A stretch of DNA of 64,000 nucleotides from JAGWBF01 sp963663025 (GTDB lineage: Bacteria > Chloroflexota > Dehalococcoidia > Lucifugimonadales > JAGWBF01). Under the pieces are notes generated by a model, which worked only from the letters and a program-made list of their open reading frames with translations, was not told where the DNA came from and ran no database searches. The translations under genes and the position numbers were made by a program. The stretch lies in NCBI GenBank assembly GCA_963663025.1, contig OY760073.1, forward strand, positions 1,116,001-1,180,000, in the 5' to 3' direction. Shown in pieces: positions 34,887 to 42,983 of the stretch. Position 1 is the first letter of the stretch, and every line of letters starts with the position of its first letter.

Positions 34887-35945
34887 ATGCCTGTTATCGA
34901 TCTGCGAAGCGACACCGTTACCAAGCCCACGGAAGAGATGAGGGCCGCCATGGCCCAGGCTGAGGTCGGCGACGATGTGATGGGAGAAGACCCCACCGTC
35001 AACCGATTGGAGCAGATGGCGGCGGATGTTCTGGGCAAGGAGGCCGGGCTACTGACCTCCAGCGGCACCATGAGCAACCTGATCGCCGCCTTGTCCCATT
35101 GCAGCCGGGGCGACGAGGTGATCATGGGCAGCGAGGGCCACATGTTCTGGAACGAGGTGGGAGGGGCTGCCACCCTGGCGGCGGTGCAGGTGCGCACCGT
35201 TCCCAACGATGCCCAGGGGCGCATGGACCCGGCCGACGTTGAAGCGTCCATCAGGCCCCCGGGCAATATCCATTTCCCCAGGACATCCCTGCTCTGCCTG
35301 GAAAACACCCACAACCGTTGCAACGGCGGAGTCCTCACTCCCGAGGACACCCGCAGCGTTGCCGAGGTCGCGCATGCCAACGGCGTGGCGGTCCACCTGG
35401 ACGGCGCGCGGGTGTTCAATGCCGCAGTAGCCCTGGAGGTCAAGGCCAAGGACCTGGTGGCCGACGTGGACGATGTATCTTTCTGTCTGTCCAAGGGGCT
35501 GAGCGCCCCGGTGGGGTCCGTCCTGTGCGGCAGTCAGGAGTTCGTGGAGCAGGCCCGCAAGTGGCGCAAGATGCTGGGAGGCGGGATGCGCCAGGCTGGC
35601 GTGATAGCGGCAGCTGGCGTCGTCGCCCTGGAAACCATGGTAGACCGCCTAGCGGAGGACCATTCCAATGCCAGCAGGCTGGCCTCGGGCCTGTCTCAGG
35701 TCCCTGGGATAAGCCTCGACCCGGCGTCTTTTCACACCAACATCGTGTTCCTGGAGCTGGAGCCCGAAATTGGAAGCGTTCCCGAGTTCATATCGCGGCT
35801 GAACCAGAATGGCCTGAAGGTATCCTATCCGGGCGGACGCAGGATACGGCTTGTGACCCACCGCCACATAACCCCAGGGGATGTTGACGAGGCCGTCGAC
35901 ATCGTCGCCAAGGTTGCCAAAGAGCAGCGCAACCCGGCGGCCTGA
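34887..35945 (+). CDS. ltaE: Low-specificity L-threonine aldolase
   Basis: PLP enzyme cleaving L-threonine (and allo-threonine) to glycine and acetaldehyde. The 352-aa product begins VIDLRSDTVTKPTEEM, has GKEAGLLTSSGTMSNLIA and the PLP Lys in DVSFCLSKGLSAPVGSVL, then RKMLGGGMRQAGVIAAAG. ATG 34887 is chosen because GGAGG lies 6 nt upstream; an earlier in-frame ATG lacks a site. Confidence 0.92.
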   Translation: MPVIDLRSDTVTKPTEEMRAAMAQAEVGDDVMGEDPTVNRLEQMAADVLGKEAGLLTSSGTMSNLIAALSHCSRGDEVIMGSEGHMFWNEVGGAATLAAVQVRTVPNDAQGRMDPADVEASIRPPGNIHFPRTSLLCLENTHNRCNGGVLTPEDTRSVAEVAHANGVAVHLDGARVFNAAVALEVKAKDLVADVDDVSFCLSKGLSAPVGSVLCGSQEFVEQARKWRKMLGGGMRQAGVIAAAGVVALETMVDRLAEDHSNASRLASGLSQVPGISLDPASFHTNIVFLELEPEIGSVPEFISRLNQNGLKVSYPGGRRIRLVTHRHITPGDVDEAVDIVAKVAKEQRNPAA

Positions 35946-35999
35946 GTGCATTCCCCAGCTCATGCGATGGCCATTTGTGCGCAGGGAAGCAGGATGGCA

Positions 36000-36005
36000 T
36001 ATAAT
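36000..36005 (+). promoter_or_regulatory. -10 box upstream of the Rieske gene
   Basis: TATAAT with TTGTGC 19 bp upstream, 57 bp before the start codon. The gene's ribosome site (GGAGGAGGGAG) is very strong. Confidence 0.4.
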
Positions 36006-36061
36006 ACGAGACGTTCGCTCAGCATAGCGATTCCTAAAGAAATGATTCTGGAGGAGGGAGC

Positions 36062-36379
36062 ATGCCCGCAGACTTCGTGAAGGTGGCCCAGACCTCGGAC
36101 CTGGCTCCGGGGCAGATGAAGCAGGTGCAGGCCGGCGACGAGCTTATACTGCTAATCAACCTCGACGGGGAATACTACGCCATGGACGACATCTGCTCCC
36201 ATGCGTACGCCCCCCTGACCCAGGGCGACCTGAACGGCGAAGAGGTGGAGTGCCCCCTGCATGGCAGCGCCTTCAACGTAAAGACCGGGGAGGTGCTGAG
36301 TCCCCCCGCCAACCAGTCCCTCGACACCTTTGCGGTGAGGATAGAAGGGGACGACATCCTGATCGGTCCCAAGAACTAG
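36062..36379 (+). CDS. Rieske-type [2Fe-2S] ferredoxin
   Basis: The 105-aa single-domain soluble protein has both Rieske motifs: C-S-H (DDICSHAYAPL) and C-x-L-H-G (VECPLHGSAFNVKTG). It resembles the small ferredoxins of ring-hydroxylating dioxygenases and nitrite-reductase small subunits. No oxygenase partner is next to it, so its electron acceptor is unknown. Confidence 0.9.
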   Translation: MPADFVKVAQTSDLAPGQMKQVQAGDELILLINLDGEYYAMDDICSHAYAPLTQGDLNGEEVECPLHGSAFNVKTGEVLSPPANQSLDTFAVRIEGDDILIGPKN

Positions 36380-36427
36380 AAACGGCGGGCCCAACCTCGT
36401 TCCACCAGCAGAGCGAGGATGTAGGGT

Positions 36428-37165
36428 TTACCGGCCCCTGGTGTCTCCCCACAGGTAGATGTGCAGGCGGGGGCTGAACCGAAGGTTTTCTTTCACGCAA
36501 AGCTTGCTCAGCCAGTCGCTCCGCTCCTGGAGCACCGAAGGGGTGCGCCCCTCGGGGGAGAGGAGCACCCGCTCCCGGGGAATAGCCAGGTCTTCCATCA
36601 GCCGGCGGACCTCATCCATGTCCGATCCTCTCGTCACCACGAACTTGAAGTAGGCCTGAGGCATGGCGGCGAAGGACCTCAGCGCCTCTGGAAGGTAGCG
36701 TTTCCCTAGCGCGTTTCCCGACGTAGCGAGCTTGGGAGAGACGTTCCACTGGTCGATGTACGTGGCCATCTCAGCCGTGGGCGCGATGGTGCCGTTGGTC
36801 TCCACCTCGAAGGTGAATCCCCGGCTCTTCAGGGACCCGATCGGCCCAGCTACCTGGTTCTGCTGCATCATCGGCTCCCCTCCGGTGACCACCAGGTGCG
36901 AACAGCCGAAGCTTAGTACCTCGCGCTCCACATCCTCCGGGGAGAGATCCACAACCTCTTTGTTGTAGTCGTAGTTCTTCCAGTCCCAGGTGTACTTGGT
37001 GTCGCACCATGTGCATGCCAGGTTGCACTGGGCCAGGCGCAGAAACACCGCCGGGGTCCCGGCCAGCGTACCCTCGCCCTGTAGAGTGTGGAATATCTCC
37101 GGCCTGCCGTCGGCCCCGCAGCTTACCTTGAGCAACATGGCCGAGGTTCGGGAAGCTGAAGTCAC
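36428..37165 (-). CDS. queE: 7-carboxy-7-deazaguanine synthase (radical SAM)
   Basis: Second deazaguanine step: converts 6-carboxytetrahydropterin to 7-carboxy-7-deazaguanine. The 245-aa product has EIFHTLQGEGTLAGTPAVFL, the radical-SAM cluster CNLACTWCDTKYTWDW (C-x3-C-x2-C) and VVTGGEPMMQQ. It is the last gene of queFDCE; its ATG overlaps the queC stop (ATGA). Confidence 0.92.
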   Translation of the reverse strand: MTSASRTSAMLLKVSCGADGRPEIFHTLQGEGTLAGTPAVFLRLAQCNLACTWCDTKYTWDWKNYDYNKEVVDLSPEDVEREVLSFGCSHLVVTGGEPMMQQNQVAGPIGSLKSRGFTFEVETNGTIAPTAEMATYIDQWNVSPKLATSGNALGKRYLPEALRSFAAMPQAYFKFVVTRGSDMDEVRRLMEDLAIPRERVLLSPEGRTPSVLQERSDWLSKLCVKENLRFSPRLHIYLWGDTRGR

Positions 37166-37911
37166 GCCGACCCGCCCTTCAGCCTGACCAGCAGGGGATC
37201 GGGAAGCCCAGCCTCTTCGAAGCCTTTGGCCCGCAGGATGCAGCTGTCACAGGCACCGCAGGGCTCAGGACCTCCCTGGTAGCAGCTCCAGGTGTTGGTC
37301 AGGGGAGCGTCCAGCTCCTTGGCCCACTGGACTATCTCCGCCTTTGACATGCGGATGATGGGCGTCTCGATATCCATGGGGACGTTGTGCTCGCTCCACA
37401 GCTTGCTGCCGTACTTCAGGACCTCTTTCATCTTTTCGTAGAACTCGGGCCGGCAATCGGGGTACCCGCTGTAATCGATCGCATTCGGGGCCATGAAGAG
37501 GGTGGCCTCTAGCTCATCGGCACTCACCTTCTCCTGCTCGATAGCCCACAGGGCCTGGCTCTCCAGATATGCGGCGCCTACAGCTATGAAGAAGGTGTTG
37601 CGCAGGGGCACGTAGGAACTGGGGATGGACTGGCCCATCCGGCTGGCATCTCGCTCTTCGGGCAGCGAAACCACGTCGGGACTGGTCAGCGCCGAGTACC
37701 AGGCGACCTTCCCGAAGGAGGACACATCGACCAGCTCATGGCGGATGCCCAGCGAGGAGCTCACCTCGCGGGCGCTGTCCATCTCGGTGCTGTGGGTCTG
37801 GCCGTAGTAGAAGGTCAAGGCGGTCAGCCGGTCGGTCCTGCCCCTGGCATATGCCGAAACGGTGGTGGAGTCCAGCCCGCCGGAGAGGAGGGTGACGCCG
37901 ATGCTGACCAT
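37162..37911 (-). CDS. queC: 7-cyano-7-deazaguanine synthase
   Basis: ATP-dependent conversion of 7-carboxy-7-deazaguanine to preQ0. The 249-aa product has the PP-loop LLSGGLDSTTVSAYA, YVPLRNTFFIAVGAAYLE and the zinc-binding CYQGGPEPCGACDSC near the C-terminus. Its ATG overlaps the queD stop by one base. Confidence 0.93.
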   Translation of the reverse strand: MVSIGVTLLSGGLDSTTVSAYARGRTDRLTALTFYYGQTHSTEMDSAREVSSSLGIRHELVDVSSFGKVAWYSALTSPDVVSLPEERDASRMGQSIPSSYVPLRNTFFIAVGAAYLESQALWAIEQEKVSADELEATLFMAPNAIDYSGYPDCRPEFYEKMKEVLKYGSKLWSEHNVPMDIETPIIRMSKAEIVQWAKELDAPLTNTWSCYQGGPEPCGACDSCILRAKGFEEAGLPDPLLVRLKGGSA

Positions 37912-38339
37912 CAGGGGGCCGATCTGTATTCAGCATACTGGGTGGGGGACTCCCACATGCGGACGGCTGCAGGCTCGATGCCGCAAAGCTCCCTGGTCTG
38001 GTGATATATCTCCCTGGCCATCACCTCAGCCGACGGGTTTACCCCATCGAACACATAGATGAACTGCTCCTTGACCCCCCTCAGCGCTTCCAGCAGCTCG
38101 CCATCCCTGCTGTTTAACAGGAAGGCGTGGTCCCAGTTCGCTTCGATCCAGGAGGACACCTTCTGCTTCAACTCGCTGAAGTCCACCACAAATCCGACGG
38201 GGTCCAGAGCTTGGGAAGCCATGAAGATTTCGACCCTATAGTTGTGGCCGTGGGGGTGGATGCACTTGCCGCTGTGACCCAGGAGCCGGTGGCCGGCGGA
38301 GAACTCCATCTCCACCCGCACCTGGTAGTCGTCACTCAT
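37911..38339 (-). CDS. queD: 6-carboxytetrahydropterin synthase
   Basis: Converts dihydroneopterin triphosphate to 6-carboxytetrahydropterin. The 142-aa product has the zinc His set in FSAGHRLLGHSGKCIHPHGH followed by NYRVEIF, the catalytic Cys in the same segment, and WDHAFLLNSRD. ATG 38339 overlaps the queF stop (ATGA); a longer open frame upstream is a shadow of queF. Confidence 0.92.
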   Translation of the reverse strand: MSDDYQVRVEMEFSAGHRLLGHSGKCIHPHGHNYRVEIFMASQALDPVGFVVDFSELKQKVSSWIEANWDHAFLLNSRDGELLEALRGVKEQFIYVFDGVNPSAEVMAREIYHQTRELCGIEPAAVRMWESPTQYAEYRSAP

Positions 38340-38797
38340 GGGTGCTGCCCGGTGAGGGGCCCATCGCCAGACAGGCCTTCTCCGGGATACTTCGCGGTAA
38401 CGACGGTGTGCAGGCCACCCCGGACCTTGTAGTCCAGGACCACTTCCATACGGCGGGGTTTGCACGCGCCCACGAGGTCGTCCAGGATGCGATTGGCAGC
38501 GCTCTCCTGCACGATCCCCACGTCTCGGAAGGACAGCAGGTAGTACTTGAGCGACTTCAACTCGATGCACAGATCGTGAGGCTCGTAGGTGATGCTCAGC
38601 GTGCCGTAGTCCGGGAGGCCAGTCCAGGGACACACGGCGGTAAACTCGTCGGTCTCTATGCGGACCTCGGACTCTCCGCAAGAAGGCTCGTAGTCGAATG
38701 ACATCAGGACTGCGCTGTCGATGGACGCCTCCGGGCCTTCCTCGATTCGCCGATCCAGGTTCTCGTAACGTTCCTTCAGCGATGCTATGGATGCCAT
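38336..38797 (-). CDS. queF: NADPH-dependent 7-cyano-7-deazaguanine reductase (short type)
   Basis: Reduces preQ0 to preQ1, the base inserted by Tgt. The 153-aa unimodular form has EFTAVCPWTGLPDYGTLSIT with the nucleophilic Cys and ELKSLKYYLLSFRDVGIVQE. It heads queF-queD-queC-queE, all joined by 1-4 base overlaps, so this is one queuosine-precursor transcript. I looked for a preQ1 riboswitch in the leader and found none. Confidence 0.93.
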   Translation of the reverse strand: MASIASLKERYENLDRRIEEGPEASIDSAVLMSFDYEPSCGESEVRIETDEFTAVCPWTGLPDYGTLSITYEPHDLCIELKSLKYYLLSFRDVGIVQESAANRILDDLVGACKPRRMEVVLDYKVRGGLHTVVTAKYPGEGLSGDGPLTGQHP

Positions 38798-38858
38798 GCT
38801 CTTTCATCCGCCGTCTGCCGGACTATGCACTTGGGATTTCAATAGGGCGGTCCACTAA

Positions 38859-38887
38859 ATGATAGGTTACGGCAAAAGAGGTGTCAA
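38859..38887 (-). promoter_or_regulatory. Strong sigma70-type promoter of queFDCE
   Basis: Minus strand TTGACA (38887-38882), 17-bp spacer, TATCAT (38864-38859); the start would be near 38852, about 55 nt before queF. It overlaps the beginning of the divergent redox operon. Confidence 0.7.
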
Positions 38888-39396
38888 AACTCACGATGGG
38901 GACCCTAGTCTCTCCTTGTTATTCCTATGACGCTGGGGTATCCTTGGTTTACTTCGTAGGTGCGGGAGGGCCCTTGGCCCAAACAGGGGAAGAGGCGTTG
39001 AAAGACCAAGCCACGAAAGACCAATTCACCGACGCTGAGATGCTCCAATATCCCGCGCGGCTGGAGGAGATCCAGGAGCTCCTGAAGGAGGCCGTCGCTT
39101 CCGAGCCCTCCCTTAGGCTGATGCCCAAGTTTGCTATGGCCCGCGCCGGAAACCCCGACTTCCACAGGGTCTACTTCGCCATCCACTGCACCTGTGGGAC
39201 TGCAGGCTTGGTTTGTGTCGAAACAGCCAAATCCAAGACCTTACCCCAGGTTGAGGATGCTTTGCCTTCCCTCGCACAGCACCTGTTGAGCAGGGCCAAG
39301 CAATTTGCCAGCATGCCCTGCTCCATGCACACAAGCATGCGCTCTATGGGTATCCAGGCTTCGATGCCAGGAAGTGGGGGGAACCAACATGCCTAA
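38881..39396 (+). CDS. Hypothetical protein, first gene of the selenoprotein redox operon
   Basis: I do not recognise the family. The 171-aa soluble product has a central helical region (ARLEEIQELLKEAVASEPS) followed by a strand-rich part with clustered Cys: YFAIHCTCGTAGLVCVETAK. A Met/Ser-rich tail (MPCSMHTSMRSMG) ends it. The frame starts at GTG 38881; ATG 38896 with GAGGT 13 nt upstream is an alternative. Its stop overlaps the FTR-like start by 8 bases, so the two are translationally coupled. The Cys pattern and linkage hint at a redox role, without proof. Confidence 0.55.
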   Translation: MSKLTMGTLVSPCYSYDAGVSLVYFVGAGGPLAQTGEEALKDQATKDQFTDAEMLQYPARLEEIQELLKEAVASEPSLRLMPKFAMARAGNPDFHRVYFAIHCTCGTAGLVCVETAKSKTLPQVEDALPSLAQHLLSRAKQFASMPCSMHTSMRSMGIQASMPGSGGNQHA

Positions 39397-39805
39397 GAAC
39401 ATCGACCCGGACAAGGCGATGGAAGGGGCCATCCGCTTCTCCGAAAAGTACGTGGAGAAGAGCGGGTACAAGTTCTTTCCCGACCAGGAAGTGGTGCGCC
39501 TCGTGCAGGAAGGCTTGGCCCGCAACCAGGTAGAGTACGGGTACCGCTACTGCCCTTGAATGCCCCTCAGCGGCGATCCCGTAGAGGACCGCAAGAAGAT
39601 TTGCCCCTGCGACCGGCACCACGAAGACATAGAGAGGGACGGGTTCTGTATCTGAATGTTCTTCGTGAGCGAAGAGTTTCTTCGCCAACAGGAGCAGGGA
39701 AACGACATCGAACAGACCATCGGCGAGGCGGTCAAGCCCGGTGAAGGCCTATTCGACCAGCCGTATAAGTCAAAAGCAGACCAGAAGGGAAGCCAGAGTA
39801 CGTAG
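39389..39805 (+). CDS. Ferredoxin:thioredoxin reductase catalytic subunit, predicted selenoprotein with two Sec (UGA codons 57 and 89)
   Basis: Reading UGA as selenocysteine gives a complete 138-aa FTR catalytic-type protein. Its motifs are YRYCPU at 53-57, KICPC at 70-74 and GFCIU at 85-89, i.e. the three C-x-C pairs of the family with the second Cys of pairs one and three replaced. In plant-type FTR, pair-one first Cys, both pair-two Cys and pair-three first Cys bind the [4Fe-4S] cluster; the other two form the redox-active disulfide. Here exactly those two are UGA. UGAs lie at 39557-39559 and 39653-39655; the stop is TAG 39803. Each UGA is followed by a hairpin. The text after each UGA stays in frame and family-like (PLSGDPVEDRKK, MFFVSEEF). 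Role inferred: reduction of glutaredoxin/thioredoxin-type partners using ferredoxin. Confidence 0.85.
39565..39587 (+). promoter_or_regulatory. bSECIS-like hairpin after FTR UGA 1
   Basis: CCTC-A-GCGG-[CGATC]-CCGT-A-GAGG: eight pairs (one G-U) with one A-A mismatch and a 5-nt loop whose second base is G. The loop starts 14 nt after the UGA at 39557-39559. Confidence 0.6.
39669..39685 (+). promoter_or_regulatory. bSECIS-like hairpin after FTR UGA 2
   Basis: GCGAAG-[AGTTT]-CTTCGC, six perfect pairs, 5-nt loop with G second; the loop starts 19 nt after the UGA at 39653-39655. A competing hairpin TCTTCG-[TGAG]-CGAAGA sits at 39660-39675. Confidence 0.6.
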
Positions 39806-39820
39806 AGGAGCTGAGAAGCT

Positions 39821-40057
39821 GTGAGCATAACGGTTTACACATCCGTTGGTTGAGGCCCCTGCCACATGGTGAAAGTGTATCTTTCACAGAAGGGTCTGGA
39901 GTTCACCGAACGGAACGTATCGCTGGACGAGAACGCAAGAGAGGACCTTCTCTCCCTGGGATATCGCAGCACACCTGTGACTGTGATTAACGACGAGAAG
40001 GTCGTGGGTTACAGCCCTCCAAAGCTGGAGGAGGCCCTGCAAGCGGCCGGTATCTAA
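39821..40057 (+). CDS. Glutaredoxin-like protein, predicted selenoprotein with U-G-P-C active site
   Basis: From GTG 39821 the frame reads MSITVYTSVG, then UGA (39851-39853), then GPCHMVKVYLSQKGLEF. The UGA therefore occupies the first, nucleophilic position of a glutaredoxin C-x-x-C motif (U-G-P-C). The rest is a complete 78-aa glutaredoxin/NrdH-like fold with the cis-Pro segment YRSTPVTVI and a C-terminal PPKLEEALQAAG helix. A start after the UGA (for example ATG 39866) would lose the first strand and half the active site. GAGGAG lies 10 nt before GTG, and the gene begins 15 nt after the FTR stop. It is the obvious candidate substrate of the neighbouring Sec-FTR. Confidence 0.85.
39869..39887 (+). 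promoter_or_regulatory. bSECIS-like hairpin after glutaredoxin UGA
   Basis: GTGAAAG-[TGTAT]-CTTTCAC: seven perfect pairs and a 5-nt loop with G second. The loop starts 22 nt after the UGA. A lower stem CCCT/AGGG (39857-39860 with 39891-39894) may extend it. Confidence 0.65.
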
Positions 40058-40113
40058 ACACAGGCAACCGACGGCAAGGCTTTCCGTCCCTATTGCCGGG
40101 CAGGGAGTTGGGC

Positions 40114-41016
40114 TTACTTGCCCAGCAGCTTCATCAAGAGGGCCATCCTGACGTACAGGCCGTTCTCTGCTTGCCGATAGCCAGCCCAGCGGGGATCCCC
40201 CGTCTCCTCGATCACAAGGTCGCTGCGTTGCATGGGGTCTAGGATCACGCATCCGGGCTTCAGGGCCGCCAGCAGTTCCTGATCAACTTTGGCTTCCGCA
40301 ATGTTGCGGCTCCTCACCAGCTCCGCATGGCCCGGGGTACCAGCCCCGTTGACGTACACCGCATCCAGCGAGCCGGCCAGCTCAATAAGCGACGTTCCCT
40401 GGGTGAAGGAGATCCCCGCCCGGGTGCAGTAGTCGATGGTATCCTGGTCCGCCTGTCCAGTTACGGGCACCAGGTGGACCTTGATGTTCTCGTACATGGC
40501 GAGGGCTGTTAGCAGGGCGTTGACATTGCGATGGTCCAGCCTGCCCAGGAAGGCGATATTCAGCCCATCAACGCGCCCCAGCTCCCTCTTGAGGGTGTAC
40601 AAATCCAGAAGCGCCTGGGTCGGATGGTCCTCCGGGCTTCCCCCGTTAATGACCGCCAGCCCTCCGGCATCGGCAGCTTGCTCGGCCGCCCCGGACTGCT
40701 GGGACCTCAGGACAACCACGTCAAAGTGCAGGCTGCCCAAGAACTTTATGGTGTTCTCAATGAAGGTGGTTGTCCTGACGGGGAAGAACTGGGATGCGTC
40801 TTCTGTCTGCTGGGCATCGCCTCCAAGGAGGGCCATGGCCCGTTCGAAAGATGCCCGCGTGAGGAAGCTGGGCTCGTAGAACAGGCAGTACATGGACCTG
40901 CCCTGCAAGGCTCGTTCCACAGGGGCTCCGTCGCGAATGCGATCGCACAAGGAGAACAACTCCCCCTCGATCCACTGGCGCTCCAGGTCTTTGGTCCGTA
41001 TCAGGTGATTCGGCAC
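40114..41016 (-). CDS. Aspartate/ornithine carbamoyltransferase family protein
   Basis: The 300-aa product has both family domains: the carbamoyl-phosphate side (YEPSFLTRASFERAMALLGG) and DHPTQALLDLYTLKRELG, then a second domain (LNIAFLGRLDHRNVNALLTA). The canonical STRTR loop of PyrB is changed to S-F-L-T-R, so it may be a divergent aspartate transcarbamoylase or an enzyme for another amine. No other pyrimidine genes are next to it. The start chosen is GTG 41016 with AAGGA 6 nt upstream; ATG 41100 is an in-frame alternative without a site. Confidence 0.8.
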   Translation of the reverse strand: MPNHLIRTKDLERQWIEGELFSLCDRIRDGAPVERALQGRSMYCLFYEPSFLTRASFERAMALLGGDAQQTEDASQFFPVRTTTFIENTIKFLGSLHFDVVVLRSQQSGAAEQAADAGGLAVINGGSPEDHPTQALLDLYTLKRELGRVDGLNIAFLGRLDHRNVNALLTALAMYENIKVHLVPVTGQADQDTIDYCTRAGISFTQGTSLIELAGSLDAVYVNGAGTPGHAELVRSRNIAEAKVDQELLAALKPGCVILDPMQRSDLVIEETGDPRWAGYRQAENGLYVRMALLMKLLGK

Positions 41017-41207
41017 ATCCAGTCCTTGGTGTAGCGTTGGGGCATTCAGGCATTCGGCCGGGTGGCATCCCGGGAGTCCTCTGATGCCCTCTATAGGCAC
41101 CGGTGAGAATGCAACCGGGCCATGTTACACTATAGTCCGTTTCATCGCCAAGCTGGGCCAAAGCTGAGAAAGCCATGGCCCGGGACTCTCTCTAAGGAGC
41201 AGCAGGT

Positions 41208-42242
41208 TTGGACAACATACTGGTCACCGGTGGTGCGGGATTCCTGGGGATGACCCTCGTGAAGAGCTTGGTAGGCTTCGGGGCCCGCCCACGGGTACTG
41301 GATATCAACATCCCTGGAGATCCCGACCTGGAGTCCAGCATAGAGTTCATCCACGGTGACATCCGCAACCCCGACACCGTCCACCGGGCTGTCCGGGGGA
41401 TGGACGTGGTGTTCCACCTGGCTGCCGCTGTGCTGCCCACCAGGGGCAAGCGGGCATACACATCCACCAACACCGAGGGCACGCGGAACCTGCTCCAAGC
41501 CTCCCTCGACCATAACATCAGGCAGGTCGTCCACGTTTCCACCAGCGCCATCTATGGGATCCCCCGGGAGCTTCCCGTCACCGAGGAGTCCGAGCTTCGT
41601 CCCATGGGTTATTACGGGAACGCTAAGTACCAGGGCGAGCTCCTGGTAAGGGAGTATCGCAGCAGGGGCGTCAGGGTGTGCGTCCTCAGACCCCGGACCA
41701 TCATCGGCACCGAACGCCTGGGAATTTTCCACATCCTCTTCGACTGGATCAAAGAGGGAAAGAGAGTTCCCGTCATCGGGAAGGGCGACAACCTGTTCCA
41801 GTTCGTGAGCGCCCGGGACTGCGTGTCTGCCTGCTTCAGAGCAGTTGATGCCGAAAGCAACGACGATTTCAACCTGGGGGCAGAGGAGTACTCCACCGTG
41901 AAGGGGGACCTGGAGGGCCTAACCGCCCACGCAAACACAGGTTCCCGCGTCGCTCCCATTCCGGCGCTCATGGTGAAGGCGCCCCTCCAAGTCCTGGACA
42001 TTCTCAGGCTATCGCCTCTCATGGACTGGCAATACAAGGTGGCAGACAAGCCCTTCTATTTCGACATCACCAAGGCCAAGACAGACTTGGGCTGGCAGCC
42101 CAGGGACAGCAACGTCAGCATGTTCACCGACTCCTATGATTGGTACATCAACAACTACGTCGATTCCGCCGAAGCTTACGGGTCAACCCACCGCCAAGCG
42201 GTGCGTCAGCGCTTTCTTCGCTTGCTGAAGGGTGTGTTCTAA
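41208..42242 (+). CDS. NAD-dependent epimerase/dehydratase (extended SDR)
   Basis: The 344-aa product has the nucleotide-binding start ILVTGGAGFLGMTLVKSL, an Asp after strand 2 (VLDINIPGDP), HGDIRNPDTV and the active-site triad S-T-S...YYGNAK (Tyr-x3-Lys). TTG 41208 with AGGAG 9 nt upstream is the start. The next gene on the same strand is a sugar transferase, so it probably prepares or modifies a nucleotide sugar for glycan synthesis. Confidence 0.85.
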   Translation: MDNILVTGGAGFLGMTLVKSLVGFGARPRVLDINIPGDPDLESSIEFIHGDIRNPDTVHRAVRGMDVVFHLAAAVLPTRGKRAYTSTNTEGTRNLLQASLDHNIRQVVHVSTSAIYGIPRELPVTEESELRPMGYYGNAKYQGELLVREYRSRGVRVCVLRPRTIIGTERLGIFHILFDWIKEGKRVPVIGKGDNLFQFVSARDCVSACFRAVDAESNDDFNLGAEEYSTVKGDLEGLTAHANTGSRVAPIPALMVKAPLQVLDILRLSPLMDWQYKVADKPFYFDITKAKTDLGWQPRDSNVSMFTDSYDWYINNYVDSAEAYGSTHRQAVRQRFLRLLKGVF

Positions 42243-42292
42243 GCCCCGATGGCCCAAGCCTTGATCCCACGCACACCAGCGAGAGCTGTACG

Positions 42293-42979
42293 ATGAGTGG
42301 AAGCCTTGGGGATGCTCCGGAAATGGAGCTTCCCGGCTGGGCATTCGGCAAGGGGCGAAGCCGCTCCGGATACCTGCTCAAGCGCCCTTGGGATGTGGTG
42401 GTGGGCATTATCGGCATGATGATCGCCGTGCCCCTCTGGGTGGTCTTCTTTATCGCCATAAAGCTGGAAGACCGGGGGCCTTTCTTCTTTACCCAGGAAC
42501 GCTGGGGCAAGGACAAGACCAGGTTTCGGGTGTACAAGATACGCACCATGGTGCCCAACGCCGAGGAGGCCTTCGGAAACATCCAGGCGCGGGAGAACGA
42601 CCCCAGGGTGACTCGGGTGGGTAAGTTCCTCAGAGCTACCAGCCTGGACGAGTCACCTCAGCTCATAAACATCGTCAGGGGCGACATGAGCTGGGTTGGC
42701 CCAAGGGCACTGCCTATCAACGAAGTGCAGACCCAGGAAGCAGAGGGGGGCCTGCCCGACGAAGCCATCGAGGGGTTCGAGACCCGGTCCAAACTCCGGC
42801 CCGGACTGACGGGCATCGCCCAGGTGTACGCGCCGCGGGACATTCCCAGGGAACAGAAGTACAGGTACGATGCCGTTTACGCCTACAGCCAGAGTTTGCT
42901 GACGGACATACGGCTGATCATTGCTTCCCTGTGGATAACCTTCAGGGGTAAATGGGAGTCCCGGGAGCGCAAGCTGTAA
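42293..42979 (+). CDS. Bacterial sugar transferase (undecaprenyl-phosphate sugar phosphotransferase type)
   Basis: The 228-aa product has one reentrant/membrane helix (DVVVGIIGMMIAVPLWVVFF) after a basic segment, then the catalytic GPFFFTQERWGKDKTRFRVY, KIRTM, LRATSLDESPQLINIVRGDM and SWVGPRALP. It is the short WcaJ/PssY-like form that starts lipid-linked glycan assembly. It follows the epimerase by 50 nt. No further polysaccharide genes are present. Confidence 0.88.
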   Translation: MSGSLGDAPEMELPGWAFGKGRSRSGYLLKRPWDVVVGIIGMMIAVPLWVVFFIAIKLEDRGPFFFTQERWGKDKTRFRVYKIRTMVPNAEEAFGNIQARENDPRVTRVGKFLRATSLDESPQLINIVRGDMSWVGPRALPINEVQTQEAEGGLPDEAIEGFETRSKLRPGLTGIAQVYAPRDIPREQKYRYDAVYAYSQSLLTDIRLIIASLWITFRGKWESRERKL

Positions 42980-42983
42980 AGAA

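Noticed and set aside
37911..38807. 298-codon version of queD
   Set aside because: The upstream part is a shadow of queF; the real start is ATG 38339 with the ATGA overlap.
38798..38880. preQ1 riboswitch before queF
   Set aside because: The leader is short and shows no preQ1-I or -II consensus; only a promoter is visible.
39557..39655. FTR gene as a simple pseudogene with two nonsense codons
   Set aside because: Both stops hit the two active-site positions, the frame is otherwise intact, and the same pattern occurs in two further genes with hairpins.
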